A DNA stretch of 8,039 nt from Mariniphaga sp. (lineage in GTDB: Bacteria > Bacteroidota > Bacteroidia > Bacteroidales > Prolixibacteraceae), in contig JANYLE010000161.1 of NCBI GenBank assembly GCA_025363795.1, positions 1 to 8,039 on the forward strand. The letters are read 5' to 3'. The position numbers were made by a program, and so were the translations under genes. Below the pieces are notes generated by a model. That model made no database searches. It saw only the letters and a program-made list of their open reading frames with translations, and was not told where the DNA came from. Of this stretch, positions 1 through 6,130 are shown piece by piece; position 1 is the first letter of the stretch, and the number at the start of each line of letters is the position of its first letter.

Positions 1-1
1 T

Positions 2-430
2 GGAACTTGCTCAGTAACTACAGATGCTGAGGTGATTGAACGAATGAGGTTGTTTGGAGAATATGCCGGAATGGCCTTCCAGATTAAGGATGATCTGTTT
101 GATTACCAAAAATCGAACCTGATTGGCAAACCCACCGGAAACGATCTGCGTGAAAAGAAAATAACCCTTCCACTCATTCATGCACTGAACAAGGCTGAAA
201 ACGGCGAGAAAGCACGGATTTTTAAAATTGTCCGCAACAAATTAAAGTCCTCTGCCGATATACAGGCTGTTAATAAATTTGTTGAAGCGTATGGCGGCTT
301 CAAGTATGCCGAAGAGGTGATGAATGGTTTCAATGAAAAAGCAATTGCCCAACTTGCTTCTTACCCCGATTCGGAGGTCAAATCTGCCTTGGTCGAGTAT
401 GTGAATTATATCACTTCAAGGGTGAGCTAA
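2..430 (+). CDS. Polyprenyl (isoprenoid) diphosphate synthase, C-terminal part
   Basis: This is the 3' part of a trans-isoprenyl diphosphate synthase, which condenses isopentenyl diphosphate onto an allylic diphosphate to make the chains used for quinones or as other isoprenoid precursors. The frame is open from base 2, so the true start lies left of the window and about 142 residues are visible. The second aspartate-rich motif is clear as FQIKDDLFDY (bases ~77-106), the Mg-diphosphate site on the allylic side. It is followed by the family-typical GKPTGNDLREKK and TLPLIHAL. The first DDxxD motif and the chain-length-determining residues before it are outside the window, so farnesyl, geranylgeranyl and octaprenyl synthase cannot be told apart. 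The next gene, deoC, converges on it, and the deoC terminator touches its stop codon. Confidence 0.93.
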   Translation, partial: GTCSVTTDAEVIERMRLFGEYAGMAFQIKDDLFDYQKSNLIGKPTGNDLREKKITLPLIHALNKAENGEKARIFKIVRNKLKSSADIQAVNKFVEAYGGFKYAEEVMNGFNEKAIAQLASYPDSEVKSALVEYVNYITSRVS

Positions 431-458
431 AAAAGAGGATGCCTAAATGACATCCTCT
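429..458 (-). terminator. Rho-independent terminator of deoC
   Basis: Bases 434-441 (AGAGGATG) pair perfectly with 451-458 (CATCCTCT), giving an 8-bp stem with a 9-base loop. Read on the minus strand, the stem is followed by a run of T from 434 to 429, the layout of an intrinsic terminator 27 bases past the deoC stop. On the plus strand no T run follows the stem, so it should act mainly on the deoC transcript. The T run overlaps the TAA stop of the prenyl synthase gene. Confidence 0.75.
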
Positions 459-484
459 AAAGTCGGTTTATATTTTGGAAATGT

Positions 485-1354
485 TCAGAAATACGATACG
501 CTTTCCCCTTTTATGGAGGTAAGCAGGTTATTCGCCAAACGGCTTGCTCCAATTCTGAATAGCTTATTATTCAGCCATTCATCCCCCAAAACTTCTTTCA
601 CAATGGCGATATATTTAAGAACATCAGCAGTTTCGACAATTCCACCAGCCGCTTTAAACCCTATCTTTTTATTGGTCTTTTCGTAGTAATATTTAATGGC
701 ACTGCACATTACCCAGGCGGCTTCGGGTGTTGCGGCTGGTTCTGACTTTCCGGTGGAGGTTTTAATAAAATCGGCCCCAGCCTGCATGGCAAGAATGGAT
801 GCTTTCCAAATATTGGTATAACTCTTCAATGCCCCCGTTTCTAAGATTACTTTCAAATGAGCTGCCCCGCAAGCTTTTTTCAATACCAGGATTTCTTCAA
901 TCGTTGAAGTGTAGTCTTCGGCAAAGAATTTCCCCAAATTCAGGACGATATCTATTTCATCGGCTTTTTTGGCAACTGCCATTTGGATCTCAAGCACTTT
1001 GACCTCTAAAAAAGTTTGCGACGACGGGAATCCTCCGGCGACTGATGCAATTTTTACAGCCGGAACTTTAAGTTTCTTCTTAACTGCTTTAACTAACGTA
1101 GGATAAACGCAGATGGCTGCAACATTGGGGAATCCGGGGAATTCTTCAGCAAACCCCGAAACTTTCATTGCAAATTTTTCACCCTGAGCCTCATTGTCCG
1201 TAGAATTCAGCGTTGTTAAATCAATACAGGATAAAGCCAGTTCATACCATTCGCGACTTTTCAATTCCTTCGATTTTTCTATAATATCACTGACCGCTTT
1301 TTCCACTTCACCTTCCGGGAATTCCCGATCATTACTTCCTAAAAGCCATTTCAT
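485..1354 (-). CDS. deoC: Deoxyribose-phosphate aldolase
   Basis: DeoC is a cytoplasmic class I aldolase that splits 2-deoxyribose 5-phosphate into glyceraldehyde 3-phosphate and acetaldehyde, the last step of deoxynucleoside catabolism. The 289-residue protein aligns well from memory with the E. coli enzyme. It has DLTTLN at 45-50, the ICVYP strand at 81-85, ADEIDIV at 131-137 with the proton-relay Asp135, the Schiff-base lysine Lys198 in FIKTSTGK, and the second active-site lysine Lys234 in GFKAAGGI. Relative to E. coli DeoC it carries about 29 extra N-terminal residues, so it belongs to the longer form. The ATG at 1354 is preceded by an A-rich leader with no clear Shine-Dalgarno. It lies 152 bases after the mazG-like gene. 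I see no convincing -7 box in that gap, so read-through from the dtd promoter is plausible (inference). Confidence 0.96.
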   Translation of the reverse strand: MKWLLGSNDREFPEGEVEKAVSDIIEKSKELKSREWYELALSCIDLTTLNSTDNEAQGEKFAMKVSGFAEEFPGFPNVAAICVYPTLVKAVKKKLKVPAVKIASVAGGFPSSQTFLEVKVLEIQMAVAKKADEIDIVLNLGKFFAEDYTSTIEEILVLKKACGAAHLKVILETGALKSYTNIWKASILAMQAGADFIKTSTGKSEPAATPEAAWVMCSAIKYYYEKTNKKIGFKAAGGIVETADVLKYIAIVKEVLGDEWLNNKLFRIGASRLANNLLTSIKGESVSYF

Positions 1355-1506
1355 TTCTTTATTTTTTTAAATCGAGGTTTCCGAAATCTGCGTCTCAACC
1401 TCATTTTGTTAATATTAAATTCTAAACAATAAGGACTCGCCAATACTCATCTTTCTGTCTAAATGCGATTTTCATGGCTCGTTTGACATTTTTATCCAGC
1501 TGAAAT

Positions 1507-1848
1507 TTAAGTAAATAGTTTATCGTTATTTAAATGACGTGAATGATCACGCTCCGTTTTTTTCTCCATATTTTTCATAAATGCTGCGGTGAGATCAACA
1601 CCGGTCTGGTTGGCCAGACAGACGATCACCCAAAGTACATCTGCAAGTTCATCAGCAAGATCACCATCGGCTTCACCATTTTTGGTGGATTGGTCACCAT
1701 ATTTACGGGCAATGATACGGGCAACTTCGCCCACCTCTTCAGTAAGGATGGCCATATTGGTCAATTCACTAAAGTAGCGAACCCCGTATTTTGTGATCCA
1801 TTCATGAACAGCAGCTTGTGCATCTCTAATCGTAATATTTTCATTCAT
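1507..1848 (-). CDS. MazG-like nucleotide pyrophosphohydrolase
   Basis: This is a small (113 aa), all-alpha, single-domain member of the MazG/NTP pyrophosphohydrolase family, whose members hydrolyse (d)NTPs to monophosphates and pyrophosphate. The Mg-binding ExxE/ExxD pattern is intact: Glu38-Glu41 in TEEVGE, and Glu67-Asp70 in DELADVLW. It is much shorter than E. coli MazG, which has two such domains, so it is a house-cleaning single-domain type. Its exact nucleotide substrate cannot be read from sequence. The ATG at 1848 is 12 bases after the dtd stop, so the two are almost certainly cotranscribed. The ending (DHSRHLNNDKLF-T) looks complete for this family. Confidence 0.92.
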   Translation of the reverse strand: MNENITIRDAQAAVHEWITKYGVRYFSELTNMAILTEEVGEVARIIARKYGDQSTKNGEADGDLADELADVLWVIVCLANQTGVDLTAAFMKNMEKKTERDHSRHLNNDKLFT

Positions 1849-1860
1849 CTTGTGATATTT

Positions 1861-2316
1861 TCAAAATTCTTTATTCTTGGAATCAATGATGATTGTAACC
1901 GGACCATCGTTTGTCAGCTTCACCATCATTTGGGCGCCAAACTCTCCGGTTTGAACCTTCTTACCCAGATTTTCAGAGAGCGTCTCCACAAATTGGTGAT
2001 AAAGAGGAATTGAAATGTTTGGAGGTGCGGCATTAATATAGGATGGACGGTTTCCTTTTTTGGTTTTAGCATGAAGTGTAAACTGGCTCACCACAAGAAT
2101 TTCGCCATCAATATCTTTCACACAAAGGTTCATTACGCCTTCATTATCATCAAAAATTCGTAATTGCGTGATTTTCTTACAAGTCCATGATAGATCTGCA
2201 TCAGAATCCTCAGTTTCGAAACTTGCCAGCACAAGCAGGCCCTGAAGAATTGTCGATTTCAATTCTTCACTAATAGTTACTGATGCTTCAGATACACGCT
2301 GGATGACAACTCTCAT
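1861..2316 (-). CDS. dtd: D-aminoacyl-tRNA deacylase (D-Tyr-tRNA deacylase)
   Basis: Dtd removes D-amino acids (and glycine mischarged on tRNA-Ala in studied homologues) from tRNA, keeping protein synthesis homochiral. The 151-residue length is normal for the family. The N-terminus MRVVIQRVSEASV is canonical. The catalytic-pocket motif SQFTL is at 77-81, with Thr80 in it, and the NDGPVT motif with the Gly138-Pro139 pair that inserts into the partner subunit's active site is at 136-141. Both signature motifs are intact, so an active homodimer is expected. It is the first intact gene of a dtd-mazG-deoC run. A good -7 box lies 18-25 bases upstream of the ATG, so transcription can start independently of the broken gene ahead of it. 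Confidence 0.97.
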   Translation of the reverse strand: MRVVIQRVSEASVTISEELKSTILQGLLVLASFETEDSDADLSWTCKKITQLRIFDDNEGVMNLCVKDIDGEILVVSQFTLHAKTKKGNRPSYINAAPPNISIPLYHQFVETLSENLGKKVQTGEFGAQMMVKLTNDGPVTIIIDSKNKEF

Positions 2317-2333
2317 AAAAAAGAAATTGATCC

Positions 2334-2341
2334 CAAATTTA
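2334..2341 (-). promoter_or_regulatory. Promoter -7 box of dtd operon
   Basis: Read on the minus strand the bases are TAAATTTG, a full match to the Bacteroidota -7 consensus TAnnTTTG. Transcription would begin about 7 bases further on, leaving a leader of roughly 10 bases before the dtd ATG at 2316. No clear -33 TTTG was found at the usual distance, and the region is AT-rich, so chance is not excluded. Confidence 0.5.
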
Positions 2342-2351
2342 ACAAATTGTT

Positions 2352-2619
2352 TTAAATTACCATTTTTAAAAGCCCAATCACTGCCAGATAGCGGGTAATT
2401 TTACCGATTATCATAAAATAATAGTCAATGCGGGGGAAATGCGGAAATTCCTCCAAACGTATTTCCGGCCGTCGCTACTACAAGGGAAGTGACGACATCT
2501 AATTTATTATAAATCAGCAAGGAGGGTATCGCCTCTGAATTAAAAAGGAAGATAGAACCGGAAAGAAAGCTGGCAAGAAAAAGTCCGAATAACCCGTATT
2601 GAAAAAAGAAATCGATCAT
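2352..2619 (-). pseudogene. yqaA: YqaA/DedA-type membrane protein, internal deletion and frameshift
   Basis: The first 57-59 codons from the ATG at 2619 encode a clear N-terminus of a YqaA-type (SNARE-associated/VTT superfamily) inner-membrane protein: a hydrophobic helix FGLFLASFL at 11-19, the NSEA motif at 27-30, a second hydrophobic stretch at 42-52, and the signature GNTFGG at 52-57. The frame then runs into a TGA at 2425-2427 after only 64 residues. In another frame, bases ~2426 to 2352 encode DYYFMIIGKITRYLAVIG and a few more residues before TAA, which reads like the C-terminal end of the same family (IGKxxRYxxV). Intact relatives have about 140-150 residues, so roughly 60 from the middle of the membrane domain are missing. 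The whole remnant is 268 bases, not a multiple of three. It sits just upstream of dtd on the same strand. It is probably non-functional, though a short 64-residue product could still be made. Confidence 0.72.
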
Positions 2620-2814
2620 TTAGCTTCAAAGATGATTGATTGGAGCGACCAAGAGCCAATGAACAAGTTTGGAAAATGACAGACTGATCGAATGAACGGA
2701 ATCAATAAGATTGTATTTTCGGCAATGGACGTTCCATGAAGACGGATCAATTTAAATATTTAATAATGCAGTCTGATAGCTGTATGAGTGTTGCTAGTTA
2801 TCAGTTACATACCG

Positions 2815-2851
2815 AAAAGGGGAAAATGACAGTTTGCCATTTTCCCCTTTT
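2815..2851 (-). terminator. Terminator of the hexokinase gene (symmetrical hairpin)
   Basis: Bases 2815-2828 (AAAAGGGGAAAATG) pair without mismatch with 2838-2851 (CATTTTCCCCTTTT), a 14-bp stem with a 9-base loop. It lies 24 bases past the hexokinase stop. On either strand the stem ends in four T, so it may work in both directions, but the only gene pointing into it is the hexokinase gene on the minus strand. Confidence 0.8.
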
Positions 2852-2874
2852 ACCAGATCTAATTTATTGTGTGT

Positions 2875-4083
2875 TTACGAAAGGGCCGCGATTCCCGATC
2901 CAATCATGTTTGCACTTTCAATTTCGGCAATGTTCACCTTAACTTTTTTATGGTCCATTTCACGAAGTAATTTTTTCAAGGTGCTTTTAACGACCTTGTT
3001 ATAGTCTTTGCAACCTGTTACTTCGCTCCAGAAGAGGCTTCCTTCCGCTGTGATTCTGACTTTTTTGATTGATTTATCATGCGCGATCAGCATATCGATC
3101 AATCCGGCAAGTGAGGCTGCAACCAATTTCGCCGATCTTTTATAAATGGCGATAGCAACTTTTACATGCTTTTCTTTGTGTTGCTCCGGTGCATTGATAA
3201 TATCTGTAAGCGCTTTACCGTCTGTTTGGTCATCAAATCCGTCTTCCGGGAAAGCTTCTCGGAGGATCTGACCAATGTACATACCGGAAACTGCTTTTTC
3301 GAATCTTTGCGATCCTTTATTGTTCGATTTTTCATCGACCAGCTCATCATATTGGGTCAGATGGGGAGGAACAAAATTGCCCGATTCAAGGTTTACGGGG
3401 GTTAGACCTTGCCAGTTGAGGCTACTATCGATTTTAGGAATTCTGTCAGCATTAACGAAGGCAGCCATATTTGTACCGGTACCAACAATCAGTCCGATGT
3501 AAGCATCAAAATTTGGATTTGTTAATCCTGCGAAAAGAGAAGCAACAGTGTCATTGATTACTTTAATTCCTGTGAATTCGGTTTTTCCTTTTTGATTGAG
3601 TTTGTCAAGAAGCGGTTTTCCAACGGGATTACCAATCATCTCCTTTATTTCGATCCCTTTGGTCCATTTAATCAGTTCAGCATCACCATTAGGTAAACAC
3701 TCTGCCGGATAGGAAAAGCAATAACCGATCGGAGCCTTGGCAGGGAGTTCGATTTCTTCGGTAAACTCAGATTGTTTTTCTAAAAGATCATCCTGGGAAA
3801 AACCTTTTGTGGTATTGGCTGAAAGATCTTTTCCGCCTGCTTTTTTTGGTGTAATATTGGCCACTCCGCCAGCAAAATTAATTACAGCTGCACGGAAATT
3901 AGTGCCACCCCAATCGAGTACAACAGCCTGACCTTCAGCGCCGCACGAAAGAGGGTGAATATACGTTGGGATACTTTTTATCTCCGTATTGTCATTTTTT
4001 AGTCCATTCTCGATTTTATCCTCAAGATTATGGGCAATGTCCTTTAATTGTCCGGTTTTGAGCTTGAATTCGTTCTTTTTCAT
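2875..4083 (-). CDS. hexA: Hexokinase (hexokinase-fold, HexA-like)
   Basis: This ATP-dependent sugar kinase phosphorylates glucose and related hexoses at the 6-OH, feeding them into glycolysis in the cytoplasm. It belongs to the eukaryotic-type hexokinase family rather than the ROK or GlkA groups. Its 402 residues match the Bacteroides-type enzyme. The motifs run in the expected order: phosphate-1 LDWGGTNFR at 56-64, CFSYP at 122-126, sugar-contact IKWTKG at 138-143, VINDTVA at 175-181 with the catalytic base Asp178, phosphate-2 GTGTNMA at 201-207, NLESGNF at 231-237 with the glucose-binding Glu233, EKAVSGMYIG at 262-271, and the adenosine-side AEGSLFW at 346-352. All catalytic residues are present. 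The gene has its own -7 box and terminator, so it is probably monocistronic. The symbol follows HexA of Bacteroides fragilis from memory. Confidence 0.94.
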   Translation of the reverse strand: MKKNEFKLKTGQLKDIAHNLEDKIENGLKNDNTEIKSIPTYIHPLSCGAEGQAVVLDWGGTNFRAAVINFAGGVANITPKKAGGKDLSANTTKGFSQDDLLEKQSEFTEEIELPAKAPIGYCFSYPAECLPNGDAELIKWTKGIEIKEMIGNPVGKPLLDKLNQKGKTEFTGIKVINDTVASLFAGLTNPNFDAYIGLIVGTGTNMAAFVNADRIPKIDSSLNWQGLTPVNLESGNFVPPHLTQYDELVDEKSNNKGSQRFEKAVSGMYIGQILREAFPEDGFDDQTDGKALTDIINAPEQHKEKHVKVAIAIYKRSAKLVAASLAGLIDMLIAHDKSIKKVRITAEGSLFWSEVTGCKDYNKVVKSTLKKLLREMDHKKVKVNIAEIESANMIGSGIAALS

Positions 4084-4121
4084 TTTTTGTATATTGTTGA
4101 ATTATCACTTTTCCTTTCAGC

Positions 4122-4129
4122 CAAAGATA
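4122..4129 (-). promoter_or_regulatory. Promoter -7 box of the hexokinase gene
   Basis: On the minus strand this reads TATCTTTG, an exact TAnnTTTG match, 39-46 bases before the hexokinase ATG. The predicted transcript would have a leader of about 30 bases. No good -33 TTTG element is visible at the expected spacing. Confidence 0.6.
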
Positions 4130-4269
4130 TTAAAAAGTTATGAAACGAGCATGTTCCTTAAAAATACTTATGGCAACATCATTCCAATGGTCGGACTTGT
4201 GAAACGTCATTGGTTACTATTTATATTGCATTAAACAGGGTTAATTATCAACTCAGTGTATCGCTATGT

Positions 4270-4770
4270 TCAAATCTCTTTTATGACTTGCCAGGCTAAC
4301 AATTTCTGATCCCATTTTATGGCGTGAGCAGGACTTGTTGAAGGTAAGGTCTGGGTTGGCAAACTAATGCCTGGAAAATATTTTCTGAAATATTTTGCTG
4401 CACTCTGACCGTTGAAGTATATTTTCAAAATACCGGGATGGGATTGAAGAAATGCAGGAAGATCATTAGGTATCTCCAACCGGATGTCGTTGTCAAGACT
4501 CGATTCCCTGGTGCAAGCTTTCAGAACATCCCAAAGTGCAATATCATTTTTGATCAGCACCTCTTTTCTGAAATTATAATCGGATGAAACCGGAAGATCA
4601 TGCAAGGCGAATATGATTTTCCAGAAGGCATTTTGTCCATGGGCATAATAAGCTTCCTTTTTCAAGGACTCTTTGCCCGGAATCGTTCCAAGAATCAGTA
4701 CTTTACTTCGGGATGTAGCTAATGGTGGAAATGAATAAATTATTGGATTCGTTTGTGGTATCTCGTTCAT
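4270..4770 (-). CDS. DNA-deoxyinosine/uracil glycosylase (UDG superfamily, family 6)
   Basis: This is a 166-residue base-excision repair enzyme of the uracil-DNA glycosylase superfamily, closest to the family 6 hypoxanthine-DNA glycosylases that remove deaminated adenine (hypoxanthine) from DNA. Motif I is GTIPGKES at 28-35, preceded by the buried strand KVLIL. The characteristic YYAHGQNAFW is at 41-50, where Asn47 is the likely catalytic asparagine. The C-terminal DNA-intercalating motif is LPSTSPAHA at 142-150. The usual family wording as I recall it is YAHPxNxFW, and here glycine replaces that proline. It stands divergent from rbfA and 186 bases ahead of the hexokinase gene, which has a promoter of its own. 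A family 2 (Mug/TDG-like) assignment is less likely because of the YAHxxNAFW motif. Confidence 0.88.
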   Translation of the reverse strand: MNEIPQTNPIIYSFPPLATSRSKVLILGTIPGKESLKKEAYYAHGQNAFWKIIFALHDLPVSSDYNFRKEVLIKNDIALWDVLKACTRESSLDNDIRLEIPNDLPAFLQSHPGILKIYFNGQSAAKYFRKYFPGISLPTQTLPSTSPAHAIKWDQKLLAWQVIKEI

Positions 4771-4810
4771 TGTATATTGCTAAAGCTATTTTTCTTTTTC
4801 CAACGAACGA

Positions 4811-4818
4811 CAAAGGTA
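4811..4818 (-). promoter_or_regulatory. Promoter -7 box of the glycosylase gene
   Basis: Read on the minus strand the bases are TACCTTTG, one of the most typical forms of the Bacteroidota TAnnTTTG -7 box. It lies about 41-48 bases before the ATG at 4770, predicting a leader of some 34 bases. A -33 element is not obvious. Confidence 0.65.
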
Positions 4819-4871
4819 GGGGTTAGAAGGAAAGTTAATGATTGAAATCTTCAGAACCTGCTGATTTTATT

Positions 4872-4879
4872 TATTTTTG
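4872..4879 (+). promoter_or_regulatory. Promoter -7 box of rbfA
   Basis: The bases TATTTTTG match TAnnTTTG and lie 18 bases before the rbfA ATG at 4898, giving a leader of about 10-12 bases. This box covers an in-frame TTG (4877) that could otherwise be taken for the start codon, and so argues for the downstream ATG. It forms a divergent pair with the glycosylase promoter about 55 bases away. Confidence 0.6.
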
Positions 4880-4897
4880 CATAAAATACGATCGAAG

Positions 4898-5239
4898 ATG
4901 GAAGAATATTCAACAAGACAAAATAAAATAGGTAGGTTGATTCAAAAAGAGTTGAGTGAACTTTTACGACGCGACACGCAGGTTTTGGCAAAAGGGCGGA
5001 TACTTTCGCTGACTACTGTCAGGGTTACACGAGATATATCACTCGCCAAATGCTATTTAAGTATATTTCCATCGGAAGGTGCAAACGTAGTATTGGCTGA
5101 TATAAAGCTACATAAGAGTAAACTGCGCGGTGAACTCGGAAATATTGTTAGGTTTCAACTGCGCCATGTTCCCGAACTTGAATTTTTTCTTGATGACAGT
5201 CTCGATTATATTGAGAAGATCGATAAGCTTTTAAAGTGA
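4898..5239 (+). CDS. rbfA: 30S ribosome-binding factor A
   Basis: RbfA binds the immature 30S subunit near the 5' end of 16S rRNA and helps late maturation, also supporting cold adaptation in studied bacteria. The protein from ATG 4898 is 113 residues, normal for the family. It starts with the conserved TRQNKIGRLIQKELSELL helix (6-23) and continues through the KH-like core strand VRVTRDISLAKCYLSIFP (41-58). The family-diagnostic end is RHVPELEFFLDDSLDYIEKI (89-108). I chose the ATG over the upstream in-frame TTG at 4877 because close relatives begin just before TRQNK and because a -7 box overlaps the TTG. It is the first gene of a likely operon with the methyltransferase (47-base gap) and permease. 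Confidence 0.95.
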   Translation: MEEYSTRQNKIGRLIQKELSELLRRDTQVLAKGRILSLTTVRVTRDISLAKCYLSIFPSEGANVVLADIKLHKSKLRGELGNIVRFQLRHVPELEFFLDDSLDYIEKIDKLLK

Positions 5240-5252
5240 AGTTTTAAACCAG

Positions 5253-5271
5253 AACCTTGACATAACCTTGA
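5253..5271 (+). repeat. Tandem 8-mer direct repeat (AACCTTGA x2)
   Basis: The octamer AACCTTGA occurs at 5253-5260 and again at 5264-5271, an 11-base period, about one helical turn, in the gap between rbfA and the methyltransferase gene. The second copy sits in TAACCTTG, a one-mismatch version of the TAnnTTTG -7 box. It could be a small operator, a weak internal promoter, or chance. Confidence 0.35.
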
Positions 5272-5286
5272 ATAGAAAAGTTCGTT

Positions 5287-6111
5287 ATGGAGTACGATCC
5301 GATTAAAAGGCGACTTGGGAATATCTTCAACCGCACCCCACTATTGCGAAAATTGTTTTATTCTTTGCTCGATCTGCTTTTGCTTCGGGCCTGGCATGTT
5401 AATAAAGAATTGAGAGGTCTGAAAAAGAGATCTTTCTCCGGAAAGATCCGAATTCTTGATGCCGGCTCTGGATTTGGGCAGTACAGTTACCGCATGAGCC
5501 GGATATTTTCGGGTTCTTTGATCAAAGGTGTAGATGTAAAGCAAGAACAGATTGATGATTGTAATCAGTTTTTTAATGCTATAAAATTACAGGATAGGGT
5601 TGTTTTTGAATATGGTGACCTGACAAAATTGGATGAGCATTACAGTTATGACCTGATCCTATCCGTTGATGTGATGGAACATATTGAAGAGGATGAATTG
5701 GTTTTCAGTAACTTTTATAAATCACTTCGAAACAATGGTGTGCTTCTGATTTCTACTCCTTCCGATCAGGGGGGGTCAGATACCCACGAACACGATGAGG
5801 ATGCTGTTCATGGTTTTATCGAAGAACATGTCAGGGACGGATATGGAATTAATGATATTACCAAAAAATTGCAGTTTGCCGGTTTTTCAGGTATTGAGGC
5901 ACGTTATACTTATGGCACTCCGGGATCGCTTTCGTGGAAGTTTTCGATGAAATACCCGATTTTAATGTTGGGTAAGTCGAAAGCATTTTTTATCCTCTTG
6001 CCTTTCTATTACCTGGTAACCTTTCCGTTTTGTGCTGTTCTCAATTATCTTGATGTAAATCTTCCCCACAAAAAAGGCACCGGTTTACTGGTGAAAGCTT
6101 ATAAAAAGTGA
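5287..6111 (+). CDS. Class I SAM-dependent methyltransferase with hydrophobic C-terminal segment
   Basis: The 274-residue protein has a Rossmann-like methyltransferase domain. The SAM-binding motif I ILDAGSGFGQY is at 56-66, the acidic residue that binds the SAM ribose is Asp83 in GVDVKQEQ, the motif around DLILSVDVMEHIEED is at 122-136, and a strand VLLISTP lies at 152-158. An N-terminal hydrophobic, basic stretch (19-36) precedes it. After residue 220 there is a strongly hydrophobic segment (about 233-256, FFILLPFYYLVTFPF), which suggests the protein is attached to the membrane and may act on a lipid, quinone or cell-surface substrate; this is inference. A His/Asp-rich stretch around 164-175 follows the last core strand. 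The substrate is not recognisable. It lies between rbfA and the permease with short gaps and is probably cotranscribed with both. Confidence 0.88.
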   Translation: MEYDPIKRRLGNIFNRTPLLRKLFYSLLDLLLLRAWHVNKELRGLKKRSFSGKIRILDAGSGFGQYSYRMSRIFSGSLIKGVDVKQEQIDDCNQFFNAIKLQDRVVFEYGDLTKLDEHYSYDLILSVDVMEHIEEDELVFSNFYKSLRNNGVLLISTPSDQGGSDTHEHDEDAVHGFIEEHVRDGYGINDITKKLQFAGFSGIEARYTYGTPGSLSWKFSMKYPILMLGKSKAFFILLPFYYLVTFPFCAVLNYLDVNLPHKKGTGLLVKAYKK

Positions 6112-6130
6112 CTTCTAATTATCTGATGAA

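Noticed and set aside
1543..2013. Long + strand open frame of 156 codons
   Set aside because: It is antisense to the MazG-like gene and dtd, both of which have intact catalytic motifs.
2736..2942. 68-residue open frame on the + strand
   Set aside because: It crosses the perfect terminator hairpin and runs antisense into the hexokinase 3' end; the protein resembles nothing known.
4084..4269. A small gene in the gap between the glycosylase and hexokinase genes
   Set aside because: Frames there are short, AT-rich and lack family-like sequence; only the hexokinase promoter box is supported.
4877..4897. TTG at 4877 as a start giving rbfA seven extra residues
   Set aside because: The TTG lies inside the TATTTTTG promoter box, and the family N-terminus fits the ATG at 4898.
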